From Sophora flavescens (Eukaryota; Streptophyta; Magnoliopsida; Fabales; Fabaceae): a stretch of 64,000 bases of DNA. This document shows positions 44,915-55,286 of the stretch, piece by piece. Every line of letters starts with the position of its first letter. Positions within the stretch are counted from its first letter, which is position 1. The position numbers and the translations under genes were made by a program. The stretch is from positions 168,824,518 to 168,888,517 of the forward strand of contig CM061067.1 in NCBI GenBank assembly GCA_030762895.1, written 5' to 3'. The notes under the pieces are model-generated. The model was not told where the DNA came from, ran no database searches, and saw only the letters and a list, made by a program, of their open reading frames with translations.

Positions 44915-45510
44915 CTTTGGTCAGTCATGCAGAAAACATCTTTTTTGGTTTATTTTCAGGTTGGTAATGCACCAAGTCAACATACTCACCTATAACATCT
45001 GTTAAAATGAAAAATATGAATGATTTACTTATTCATAGAACTGATAGTGTATAATGCATTATGTAGCTAACTACCTATTAAGACATCCTCAGTAGCATGA
45101 CCACTAATGATATCTTCAAAAGTAGTGAAATTGTACAGATGGATTGGAATAGTGGGTAGATCATGTGCCCTAACAATTGTTGCCTCTGTGAAGAACAATT
45201 TGTAAAGATGTCTACAAGTCTTGAATTGGCCATCATTGATTTTTACTTCAAGATTTTGGACAATGTAAGTCTCTCTCTCTTGAAGATCATTTGTCCATTT
45301 ATCCAAATAAGAGTTTTTAACTACTGCATGTATCTTATCTCCCTTGAATAAATAAATTAATTAAACATAAGAAACGATGCAAATCAATTAAAACGGGAAA
45401 TATAAATAAAATTTGTTTCACAACATAGGAAAGATAATACCTGATTGTCAATGAACAACATTTCGATGATACTTACTGTTTCCTGCTCTTTAAACATATC
45501 AGAGATGTAT
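44915..45510 (-). pseudogene. RPA1-like gene, 5' exons
   Basis: Minus-strand exons of the gene continued at 19943. From about 45510 to 45441: VSIIEMLFIDNQ. 45342-45075: GDKIHAVVKNSYLDKWTNDL, ETYIVQNLEVKINDGQFKTC, HLYKLFFTEATIVRAHDLPT and IYNF-like IHLYNFTTFEDI. 44998-44915: DVIGEYVDLVHYQPENKPKK. These follow the first OB folds of RPA1. Exon borders have AG/GT at the expected places and phases join (VLI-DVIGEY). In the last exon the frame hits TGA just before MTDQ, so there is a frameshift. The start of the gene is not found; repeat X1 begins at 45565. Confidence 0.8.
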
Positions 45511-45564
45511 TATCCTTACTTCTAATTTTCATGTCTCTTTGGTATCATTTATCTCCTCAATAAG

Positions 45565-46903
45565 GCTAACTTTATGTGACATCCTTTAGAAGTTTTGGAA
45601 AAATCATATGTAGAGTAAGGTTATAGTTATTATAGTTATAGCACTAAAGAAAGGGGGAAATGAATTCTAAGGTAAGTAAAGAAAACTAAAGTATTACATA
45701 GAAAACACCTAAATAGTAATGACAAGCACTGTAAGCACAGGAGGTATATTGAAAGTAAATGCACTCAAAGGTAATTATATGTAGCACCACTCACGCGCAA
45801 TAGTAAGTAATAGAAAAACGGTGTTTAAATATAATAAACTACATATATAATGGGTTTATAGGTATATTCGAGATATAAAGGACGGTGAATAAGTATGAAA
45901 TTGCCACAATAATGGGATGAAAGAACATCTCCTATGAAGTTCAAAACGACAATAGAGGACTAAGCAATAGAATTGCACACTACATCTCCATTTTAAATCA
46001 ATATATTTGTGGGGGTGGTTATGGTGCACCACCCACATTTTACACCACCCACTACATCATCCATAAGATCAATTTTGGGTCAATCAAATTGCCACGTAGG
46101 TTGGTCAAAATTTCAAACTTTCTAGTTGTATTATACTGTAGTCAAACTATATGAATACAGTATATTGTAGTAATAATATATGTACTTTTTGTATTTGCAA
46201 ATTTAACTCATATTAAAATAATATTTTTTATTAAAAAAACTTATTATATTGCAGAATATTATTGACAACGAACATTATTTTAATTCATATTAAAATATTA
46301 TTTTACAATATAGTCAGTTTTTTTAATCAAAAAATATTATTTTAATATGGGATAAATTTGTTAATACAAAGAGTACATATATTATACTACAATATACTGT
46401 ATTCATATAGTTTGACTATAGTATAATACAACTAGAAAGTTTAACATTTTGACCAAACCCATGTGACCATTTAATTGGTCCAAAATTTATCACATGAATA
46501 ATGTAATAATAGATGGTATAAAATATAGGTGGTACATCTTATCCCAACCCTGTATTTGCAATATGAATTATACGAAAATCATCATTCTCTATCTCCATTT
46601 GTAAGAGAATCTGATTTAAAGTCATAGCTGAGATTAAGGTATTTTTATACCATGTGGATTGGAATAATTTGAGTGAGACGAACCTCGTGTGTAAAAACAG
46701 GGCGGATTTTAATTAATAATTGATTATCAATTGTTAAAGTTGGAATGCCTAGAGCAGAGATAAGCATCATTATTCATCATTGGAAAGAAGTTGCTAAAGC
46801 AGTCGTCGAAAACAGTATAAAATTTTGATATAGTCAGTTACATATATAATGAAAGCGTAAACTTTTATATAATTAAAACTAAAGTAAAACTAATAAGTTT
46901 AAT
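45565..46903 (+). repeat. Duplicated segment X1 (holds a MITE)
   Basis: Direct repeat of 61141-61918 from GGCTAACTTTA(T/C)GTGACATC to AAAACTAAAGTAAAAC, with few differences. The MITE at 46010-46552 is the only large length difference. No coding potential seen. Confidence 0.9.
46010..46552. mobile_element. Palindromic MITE (543 bp) with empty site in X2
   Basis: The two halves are near-complete inverted copies: GGTCAAAATTTCAAACTTTC through ATAATATATGTAC on the left mirrors GTACATATATTATACTACAA through ACATTTTGACC on the right. TATTTG flanks it at 46004-46009 and 46553-46558. In X2 (about 61583-61592) the same context reads ATATATTTGCAATATG with no insert. No coding capacity. Confidence 0.88.
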
Positions 46904-47072
46904 TATATAGGTAATGGTCACCTAGACTTTGAAGAACGTAGGGATATGTAATGAATTGAATGGCTACCTATAAAAATAAAGAAGTAGGGATATGTAATTG
47001 TGGGTCACAAATTTTTATAAATTCAAGGAAAAAAGTGATGGACAGAAGAAACAAGTTCATCTTCTTTCTCGT

Positions 47073-47323
47073 ACCCTATTCTCTTTCTCTCTCCTTTTCT
47101 TTTTTTCCTTTTTTTTCTTTTTTCATTCCAAACTCAGACACATGGGTAAAGACTTATTTCCAAGCATCATGTGTCACGTCCAAAAAAATCTTGTAATCAA
47201 GAAAGAAAACACGGAGGTAGACGCTGACTATTGAAAAAAGAAAAGGAAATTAAAGTCTGACAAATCCAGTGTAATTCTAGAAAAGAGAGTATGGATACTT
47301 GGATAGTATGGCGTAAATAAAAA
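47073..47323 (+). repeat. Duplicated segment Y1, left flank of Pack-MULE
   Basis: Matches 60769-61020 in direct orientation (CATTCCAAACTCAGACAC, AAGCATCATGTGTCA, GTATGGCGTAAATAAAAA). Its continuation after the Pack-MULE is at 60074-60175. 46904-47072 between X1 and Y1 is unique, non-coding sequence. Confidence 0.85.
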
Positions 47324-47656
47324 GATTAAAAAGGTCCAATTTGATTCCTGAAAAAAATACTCGGGTCTGAAATAATTCTTATCAAAAAAAACTATCCATT
47401 AGTTCTTAAGAATATATTTATCGGGATAGATTAGTCCATCTGTGAATTGACCACCTTTGATCACAGGTTACCAACTTACGTGACCCACGTTTTTACTGAC
47501 TTGTCAGTATCCATTTCTCAAGCACCTTCCACCATGAAAATTATGATTAAAAAAATTAAAAAAAAAAAACCACCAGTAGGCATGTAGTAGTACCTACATG
47601 GCTGTTCTTCATCTTGCTTTTCTCTCTTACCTTCTTCATCTTCTTCTCCCTCCCCT
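47324..47656 (+). repeat. Left TIR of Pack-MULE
   Basis: Inverted copy of 59741-60073. Clear matching words are ATTAGTCCATCTGTGA(A/G)TTG, ACTTGTCAGTATCCATTTCT and CAGTAGGCATGTAGTAGTAC. Confidence 0.9.
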
Positions 47657-47693
47657 TTTTCTTCACTCTCTTCCCTAGAAGACTCTGGCGTTG

Positions 47694-48007
47694 TTAAAGA
47701 AGAGGTGCATGAGTCACAAGCAATGGCTTCATGCTTGTTTTTTCGATGGTGTCTCTTTGGAGGAACATGGGGTTGGTTATGACATTCTCAGTTGGTGGAG
47801 AAGGAGTGGAAGGACAAGGAGGAGGGAAGGTTATAAGGAAAGGAGGTGAAGGAGAAGAATAGCGTGCAACAAAGAGGTTAATGGCTGCAGCTACTGCGTT
47901 TAGAGAGAGAAAATACTTGCAATGTGCCTCAGCAAGTGCATATCTTTTCTCCACAGCTAGCTTTAACTGGCGTTTTCTCTTTCTACAGATAGCTACTACT
48001 TCCTCTT
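47694..48007 (-). pseudogene. Captured DUF630 (NRG2/bZIP-like family) exon, C-terminal piece
   Basis: Minus strand: EVVAICRKRKRQLKLAVEKR, YALAEAHCKYFLSLNAVAAA, INLFVARYSSPSPPFLITFP and ENVITNPMFLQRD, then a stop at 47694-47696. This is the N-terminal DUF630 domain of plant DUF630/DUF632 proteins, which are plasma-membrane-associated or nuclear plant regulators of about 700 residues. Only the first hundred or so residues are present. It continues toward the N-terminus at 59346-59381 across Copia D. Identification is from memory of the family's sequence pattern. Confidence 0.75.
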
Positions 48008-48718
48008 TTTTGGGTGGGTCACTCCTAAGTGGGTCCCACATTAATTAGAAGAAAAATAAATAAATAAATAAATAAATAAATAAAAGGATTTACTAATGGG
48101 CCAAGCCCAAGTGGTATTTGAAAAAGGGTTTGAAATAAAAAGGAAAGAAAGGGCATGTGCTAAGTGTGTGTGCCTGACAGTGAAAGAAAAAATAAAACGA
48201 GAAAAACAGAGGCTGCAACGGCGCAGGAAGAAAAGAGGAGAAGAAAGGAGGTTCAGGTGGTAGAAGGTGGTACAGCAAACTTGCTCCGTTTTTGCTGAAA
48301 TTTCAGTATATTATTCCTACCAATGAGCTCGTCAGTTTGATATATTCTATTGGTTGTTTTGCCTTCTCTTTGAGCTGAGTTGTTATACCCATTGTTGTGG
48401 GGTTTCTCTCTTGTTGCTTGCTTGTATCCACCTTTTGGGTGATGTATCGCTAATTTGGTGTTCCCTAGTATTTCTAGGAAGACTTGGTGTACCCATTATT
48501 ATTTATAGTGGAAGTTTTTGCTGGACTTGGTCCCGTGGTTTTTATCCCTACACTGGGGAGTTTTCCACGTTAAAAATTGTGGTGTCATTGTTGTTTATTT
48601 TTCTGCCATTGATATTATCCTGTGGAATAATATTTTTGTTGTGCCTATTTATTTGCACAGGTGAAGGGAAAAAATATTTGCTTCATTAGAGATTGTTATC
48701 TCTGGTTTTTTCCCAACA
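48008..48718 (+). repeat. 5' LTR of Copia D
   Basis: TTTTGGGTGGGTC at the start corresponds to TGTTGGGTGCGTC in the other LTR, so the TG end has mutated to TT. It ends TTTTCCCAACA. An AAAT microsatellite at about 48054-48082 is longer than in the right LTR. No gene. Confidence 0.9.
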
Positions 48719-48721
48719 AAG

Positions 48722-48734
48722 TGGTATCAAGAGC
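48722..48734 (+). other. Primer binding site of Copia D
   Basis: TGGTATCAAGAGC, four bases inside the LTR. It is the tRNA-Met-type site with the extra A common in Tnt1-like elements. Confidence 0.8.
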
Positions 48735-48761
48735 TTAGGTTGTTTTGTACTGTGCATTTAA

Positions 48762-49835
48762 ATGGAGGAAAATCAAGGGCCAAATATAATTAAGCCGAAC
48801 TCTACAAATTATACACTTTGGAAGACTCTCATGGAAGATATCTTATACAGCAAAGACTTGTATGATCCCATTGAGGGAGACACTGCTCGACCCAAGGATA
48901 AAAATGAAAGTGATTGGAAGAAGATGAATAGAAAGGCAGTTGCTTTGATTAGGCAGTGGCTGGATTTGAGTGTATATCCTCATGTAGACACAGAAACAGA
49001 TGCCCAGAAAATGTGGAAGAAGTTGGCCGAGCTGTATGAGCGGAAGAATGTGCAAAATAAAGCATTTCTGATCCGGAAGCTGGTGAATATGAAATACAAA
49101 GAAGGGGATTCAATGGCAGAGCATATGAGTATTTTTCAGAATACTGTGAATCAGTTGACAGCAACAGATATTAAATTAGATGATGAGTTGCAAGCCTTGT
49201 TGTTGCTTAGTTCCTTGCCTGACACTTGGGAAGTTCTGGTTGTGACATTGACTAACTCAGCTCCTAATGGGAAGTTGACAATGTCAATGGTAAAAGAGAG
49301 CATGTTGAATGAAGAAGCTAGAAGAAAGGAACGTGGTTTTAATGGTACCTCCACTCAGTCAGAAGCACTAGTTGCAGAGTCACGGGGGAGAAGTCAAACC
49401 AGACATTTCCATAAGCATGAAAAATCTGATAGTCGTAGCCAGTCAAGAAGCAAGTCCAGGACTAGAAAAGAAGTGAAATGTTATCATTGTGGCAAGGTGG
49501 GACACATCAAAAGACAATGCATGTTCCTAAAGAGAGAGAAGTCAAGAGAAAGAGATGAAGACAAAGAGAAGAAAAATGATAAAGACACAACTGCAGTTGC
49601 ATCTGATAGTGATGTTTACATTGTCTGTGATGATAATTCTATAAATCTAGCATGCCATGATTCTAGTTGGATTGTTGATTCTGGAGCCTCATACCATGTC
49701 ACTCCTAGGCATGATTTCTTCTCATCTTATACTGCTAGTGACTTTGGCAAAGTTAAAATGGGAAATGAAGGAGTGTGTAAAATTGTTGGTATGGGAGATG
49801 TTTGGGTTGAAACCAGCATTGGGTGCAAGCTGTAA
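48762..49835 (+). pseudogene. Copia D gag and protease
   Basis: 357 residues from a plausible native ATG. IKPNSTNYTLWKTLMEDILY, YERKNVQNKAFLIRKLVNMK, YKEGDSMAEHMSIFQNTVNQ and LLSSLPDTWEVLVVTL are the Copia gag core. An RS-rich basic stretch precedes CYHCGKVGHIKRQC (CCHC zinc knuckle). WIVDSGASYHVTPRHDFFSS is the aspartic protease active site. A TAA at 49833-49835 interrupts the frame, which simply continues on its other side, so this is one nonsense mutation in an otherwise open frame. Confidence 0.9.
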
Positions 49836-50609
49836 TTGAAGAATGTCAGACATGTTCCAGATATCCGTCTCAACTTGATTTCTGTTAAAGCCTTGGACAT
49901 TGAGGGTTATCATACTTACTTTGGTGGTGGCATATGCAAGCTCACCAAAGGGTCACTAGTGGTGGCAAAAGAAGAAAGCCTCACTACTCTCTACAGGATG
50001 CCTGGAAAGTTAAGCAAGGAGGAAGTGAATGCAGTTGAAGATGCTTCTTCTGATTTGTGGCATATGCGCCTTGGTCACTTGAGCGAGAAAGGACTCAACA
50101 TCCTTGCCAGGAAAAATTCTCTTCCTATGAAAGGTACACCTTTAAATACTTGCTCTCATTGTTTTGTTGGAAAACAACATAGAATTTCATTTCGTAGTTC
50201 TGGTCCTCATAGGAGGCCAAATGTTCTTGATTTAGTCCATACTGATGTTTGCACTATGGATTGTAAGTCTCTTGGTGGTGCTTCATACTTTGTTACTTTT
50301 ATTGATGATCACTCTAGAAAAGTGTGGGCTTTTGCTTTGAAATCTAAAGACCAGGTACTTGGTGTCTTCAAGCACTTTCATGCAAGTGTTGAAAGAGAAA
50401 AAGGAAGCAAGTTGAAATGTGTCCGAGCAGATAATGGTGGTGAATACAGGGGTCCATTTGAAGAATATTGCAAAGAACATGGAATCAGGCTTGAGAAGAC
50501 GGTTCCAAAGACACCTCAACATAATGGAGTTGCGGAGAGAATGAACCGTACCATTAATGACAGAATCAGGTGTATGCTCTCTCATGCAAAATTACCCAAA
50601 TCCTTTTAG
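49836..50609 (+). pseudogene. Copia D GAG-pre-integrase and integrase
   Basis: Same frame as the gag piece. LWHMRLGHLSEKGLNILARK and CSHCFVGKQHRISFRSSG form the zinc finger. The core shows HTDVCTMDCKSLGG (D), VRADNGGEYRGPF (D) and HNGVAERMNRTIN (E), so all three catalytic residues are present. A TAG at 50607-50609 stands where relatives have Trp or Gln. Confidence 0.9.
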
Positions 50610-51434
50610 GGTGAAGCAATGAGAACTGCAGTGGATTTAATCAACCTTTCTCCTTCTGTGCCACTAGATGGTGATGTTCCAAACAGAGTATGGACAGGGA
50701 AAGATGTCTCTTATAGTCATTTGAGAGTGTTTGGCTGCAGGACTTTTGTTCACATTCCAAGAGATGAGAGGTCCAAGCTTGATGAAAAATCCAAACAATG
50801 TGTCTTCTTGGGTTATGGTCATGAAGAGTTTGGTTATAGACTCTGGGATCCAGCTGACAGAAAAATTATCAGAAGCCGAGATGTGATATTTCTTGAAGAC
50901 CAAACCATTGAAGATTTTGAGAAAGCTGAGAAACAGAAACCGGTTGCCAGAAGTTATATTGATGTTGTGCCTAAACCCCCTACTGGAACTCTTGTTGAAG
51001 GGGGAGATATACGGGTAGATGATGAGAATGCAAATGATGACCCTACACCTCACCATGATGAACCAGTTGAAGAGGTTCCATTTGAGCCACCAGTTGAGCC
51101 TCAGTTGAGAAGATCTACTAGAGAGCGTCATGCTTTCCAAAGATACACTCCACATGAGTATGTGATGATCACTGATGGTGGAGAGCCAGAAAGTTATGAA
51201 GAGGCTATTGTAAATGTGCACAAGGAAGAGTGGTTGAAGGCCATGCAAGAAGAAATGAATTCCTTGCATGAGAATCACACATTTGAATTGGTGAAGTTGC
51301 CTAAGGGTAGGAAAACACTCAAGAACAAGTGGGTGTTCAAGATGAAATCAGAAGAGAATAGCTCCCAACCAAGGTACAAAGCAAGATTGGTTGTGAAAGG
51401 CTTCAATCAGAGGAAAGGTATTGACTTTGAATAA
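50610..51434 (+). pseudogene. Copia D integrase tail and RT N-terminal part
   Basis: The same frame continues after the TAG. LRVFGCRTFVHIPRDERSKL, LGYGHEEFGYRLWDPADRKI, linker RRSTRERHAFQRYTPHEYVM, WLKAMQEEMNSLHENHTFEL, NKWVFKMKSEEN and YKARLVVKGFNQRKGIDFE. A TAA at 51432-51434 sits between DFE and IFSPV. Confidence 0.88.
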
Positions 51435-52366
51435 ATTTTCTCACCTGTGGTGAAGATGTCCTCTATTCGAGTTGTGCTTGGATTAGCAACTAGCTTGAAC
51501 CTAGAGGTTGAACAACTTGATGTGAAGACAGCATTCCTTCATGGTGATTTGGAGGAGGAAATTTATATGGAGCAACCTGAAGGCTTCAAGGTCAAAGGAA
51601 AAGAACAGCTTGTGTGCAAGTTGAAGAAAAGTTTGTATGGACTCAAGCAAGCACCAAGGCAATGGTACAAGAAATTTGATTCTTTCATGGAGAAACATGG
51701 TTATAGTAAAACCACTTCAGAACATTGTGTTTGTGAAGAAATTCCCTGATGATGATTTTATTATCCTCTTGCTATATGTGGATGACATGTTGATTGTTGG
51801 TCATGACACAAAGAAGATTGATTGTCTGAAGAAAGACTTGAGCAAGGCCTTTGCTATGAAGGATCTGGGTCCTGCAAAGCAAATCCTTGGCATGAGAATT
51901 ACTCGTGATAGGAAGAATGGTAAATTGTGGTTGTCTCAACATAAGTATATTGAGAAGGTATTAGAGAGGTTTAACATGAGCAATTCCAAACTTGTTAGTA
52001 CTCCACTTGCAAGTCATTTCAAGTTGAGCTCTCAACAATGCCCTACAAGTGAGAAAGACAAAGAAGAGATGAAGAAGGTTCCTTATGCATCCGCGGTTGG
52101 TAGTTTGATGTATGCTATGGTATGCACAAGGCCGGATATTGCCCATGCCGTTGGAGTTGTTAGTCGTTTTCTCTCTAATCCTGGTAGAGACCACTGACAA
52201 GCAGTGAAGTGGATTTTCAGGTATCTCAGAGGCACTACCAGAGTATGTTTATGCTTTGGGGGTGGTCAACCTGTGTTAGACGGCTACACAGATTCGGATA
52301 TGGCCGGTGATGTTGATTCTAGAAAATCTACTTCTGGATATTTGATGACTTTTGCAGGGGGAGCGG
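51435..52366 (+). pseudogene. Copia D reverse transcriptase and start of RNase H
   Basis: VVKMSSIRVVLGLATSLNLE, EQLDVKTAFLHGDLEEEIYM and LKKSLYGLKQAPRQWYKKFD in the original frame. A +1 shift at about 51730 moves the protein to the 51637-52197 frame: FIILLLYVDDMLIVGHDTKK (intact YVDD), MKDLGPAKQILGMRITRDRK and GSLMYAMVCTRPDIAHAVGV. After a TGA, TDSDMAGDVDSRKSTSGYLM begins RNase H. The frame is cut at GGAV by element E. Confidence 0.88.
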
Positions 52367-53795
52367 TGATAGTGTGATTTTACATCATGTTTTCTGTACA
52401 CTTGTGCATGCATTTTTCATATAGATTAGGCATTCTTTATTTGATTTTAGTTAGATTTTCCCTTGGAACGGGTGAAGCGGTTTCTTGGTGTTGTTTTGCA
52501 GGAATTAATGTAAAAATGCTCAGAATTAGCCTTGATGGAGCTTGGATGAAACAGAGCCTGAAAAGAGAAGAAATTGAGCCAAGCAGAATTCTGGAGATTC
52601 GCCCCGCGAGACTAGATTCGCCTCGCGACCCTGAAGTTGACTGTTCTAGAAAATGGAAGTCTTTCTGGTCCGCCTCGCGAACCATGTTTCGCCTCGCGAG
52701 TCTGAAGAACATAAGCCATCACGCCCAGGCCCTGATGCTCCTCACGGGCGTATTTGAGAAGAACCTTTCGGTTTCGCGTCGCGAGAAACTCTCGCCTCAC
52801 GAGAGTTCAATTCTCTGAAACAGCAGATTTTTAACATTCGCCTCGCGAGGCATGTCTCGCCTCGCAAACAAGCGCAGAGAACTGATTGGTATAAGTTGCT
52901 GTTTTAGGGCGAGAAAGGGGAGTTTTTTTGGAGTTTTTGAAGATCTCTTGGAGGAGGCACTTGGAGCTGCGGCTGGACTAGGGTTTCAACCCTAGTAGGG
53001 GATGTTTTCCTTGCTCTAGGAATGGAAGAAGATTGGAGGATCCTTCTATGAGTGTTCTTCATCTCTTCTCTCCTTCTCTTTTGTATTATCATTTTTCATG
53101 AGTAGTTAAATCCCCCATTGTTGGGGTTAGATGTAGCTTTTCTGAACTTGTTTGTATTTGATTTGGTTGTTTTAATGCAAGTCTCTATTTCTTTATGAGT
53201 ATGTGATTATGTGCTTAATGCTTTCCTTGGCTTAGTTACCCATAGGAATGATATGTTGCTTTGATAGACAATTGACAGATTGATGTTAAGGCATGCTCAT
53301 GAATCATATGCCAAGTAGGTCAAGAATCTAGACATAGGTGTTGGCTGCTTGCAATCTTATAAGTCTTGACTTAATGCAAAATCTCAGGTTAATCCACCTA
53401 AGACATTAGGGTTTAATTTGGGGTTTTAGGCTCATTGCACCTAAGACATTAGGCTTGAGTATTTTAGAAAAGGCTTGATTGTCATTATTGAATTAGGACT
53501 TGTGTTAGAAACCATTTCATTGCAATTAAGGGATGATTAGTGTAGTCTAACCCTGACAATTTTAGCCACATCTCTGTTTGCATACCAAGTGTTCGATAAA
53601 ATTCCCAAAAGACCAAAAATATTTTATTTCTTTATTTTATTATCTACCTTCATACCATACTTTAGTCTAGATAGTTGTTGAGTTTGTGAAGTGGTAATTG
53701 ACAACCGATCCCTGTGGATACGATAACCGGTCTCACCACCGTATTACTTGTTTGCGACAAGGTGCACTTGCCTTATATCTTAAAAATACGCATCA
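52367..53795 (+). repeat. 5' LTR of element E
   Basis: TGATAGTG ... CGCATCA, nearly identical to 56812-58239. It holds the CGCCTCGCGA palindrome cluster. ORFs at 52387-52818 and on the minus strand are chance frames, duplicated with the LTR. Confidence 0.94.
52600..52875 (+). repeat. CGCCTCGCGA / TCGCGANGCGA palindrome cluster in LTR E
   Basis: About eight GC-rich units (CGCCCCGCGA, CGCCTCGCGA, CGCGTCGCGAG and the like), plus one TCACGCCCAGGC / CTCACGGGCGT compound near 52720-52750 that resembles the units of element F. It recurs at about 57043-57320 in the other LTR. Confidence 0.82.
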
Positions 53796-53995
53796 AGTTT
53801 TTGGCGCCGTTGCCGGGGATTGGCTTTGCCAATATCAGTGGTAACAAATGAGACAACTAGTTTAGACATTTTTATTTTATTTTTCTGTATATATTTGATA
53901 TCTTTCTTTTGTTAGTTTTGTATATATTTGAATTTTTGTTTCTTTGATCTTGGGCTTAATTGTCTGTGAGGTGAAAATTGATTTGACAGGATCAT

Positions 53996-55286
53996 GGACT
54001 ATAATTGCTATCAACCATCTGATGCTGAAATTGAGATGTCTGAGCTTCAGCTGCGGGCAGATATGCTTTAATTAGCCATAAACATCCAACAAGTGAGTAA
54101 TGAGTTGTCGAGGGCAACTGTCTCTCCTCCACCAGTGGTAGGCTATTCTGAATGGGAAAATCAATTTCCCAACACTTCCACTCCATGGTGGGGGAACCCT
54201 CCAAACAATACTTGGATTGATCAAGAGGAACATTGGGAACCTTCCATACCTTCATATCAACCACAACCATCTCAATGGTATGATGAGCCATCACCATTGG
54301 AAGTTGCTTGGGAGAACTTCAAATCCGAATTCGCAGTCAATTCTGAGCAACCTATTCCGGATAGTCGGTCTCACCTGGAGGATATTATGGAGAGCTTCAT
54401 GGTAACAACAATGGAAAGTTTAGAAAACCAAGAAGATACCATTCTAAGTCTCGGGGTACGTATTGAGGAACTCTCTAACCAACTATCCGAAATGCCAAAT
54501 GGGAAATTGATGGATGATGATGAAGATGATGCAATAATGGATGATGAGGAAGATGAAGAAATGGGTGCAACCGAGTCAAGAAGAGAAGAACCTGTTTGTG
54601 AAAACATAGTTGCACCATCTCCCATTGAACCCTTGACTAAAGAGCTTGAAAGGAAGAGGCAATTGGAGGACATCTATTTCACCATGCTTGGGGATGATGA
54701 AGAACTTTTGGAATTAGATGATGCTATTGGTTCCTATGCATGTGTTGAATGTGATGGAAAAAACACTTGTGTGGTTTGTGCTGAGATTTCTGCATATTTG
54801 GAAGGTGATGGATTTGGTAATGCTGAGAATGAAGATTGTACAGAAGCCAAAACAGCACCAGTGATCCTCACGACTTGTTTGCCACCTCACATTTTAAAGC
54901 AGTCAACAATGGAGTTCATGCCTCTGCCTGAGAAACCGGATGTTGCATCTTTAAATATAAAGGCACTATGGCTAGTCCAAGGGGTGGAACCCCATTTCTA
55001 TTGGGAAGGCTTTGTTGACAAAGAGGTCAATTCTGACCCGAGAGGGAGTGAGAAGTCCTTCACACTTGAAGAAGTCACCATGATTTTCAAGCACTCACTC
55101 CCATATTTATGCTGCAAACTGTGGGATCCAGGTGAAGGATCTCACATGAGTAGCATCTCTTGGTCCTTATACCACAGGTTATGGGATCCAGGTGGATGCT
55201 TCTTAATAAGTCAAGCTAGTGACGTTAAAGAAGCGCTTATTGGGAGGCAACCCAATTTTTCTTTTCCTTTTTCCTTTTGTTTTTGA
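53996..55286 (+). pseudogene. Unknown ORF of element E
   Basis: A short frame from an ATG at 53996 (YNCYQPSDAEIEMSELQLRA) stops at about 54072. A 397-codon ORF follows at 54093-55286. It is acidic: one run of Asp/Glu with DDDEDDAIMDDEEDEEMG at about residues 140-158. The N-terminal third is rich in Pro, Trp and Ser, and CVECDGKNTCVVCAEI gives two CxxC-type pairs at about residues 225-240. No gag capsid block, protease or RT motif is visible. The C-terminus runs into repeated LWDPG words and the conserved GCGCTTATTGGGAGGCAACC motif, so the last 50 or so residues are probably not native. Function unknown. Confidence 0.5.

Noticed and set aside
48354..48689. Hydrophobic 111-codon ORF, repeated at 58981-59316
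   Set aside because: Within the LTRs of Copia D. It looks like a membrane protein only because the sequence is T-rich.
50664..51278. Minus-strand ORF of 204 codons
   Set aside because: Antisense of the Copia D integrase/RT frame; no independent motif.
52387..52818. Plus-strand ORF of 143 codons, partly repeated at 56961-57263
   Set aside because: Lies within the LTRs of element E across the CGCCTCGCGA palindromes; no domain and duplicated only with the LTR.
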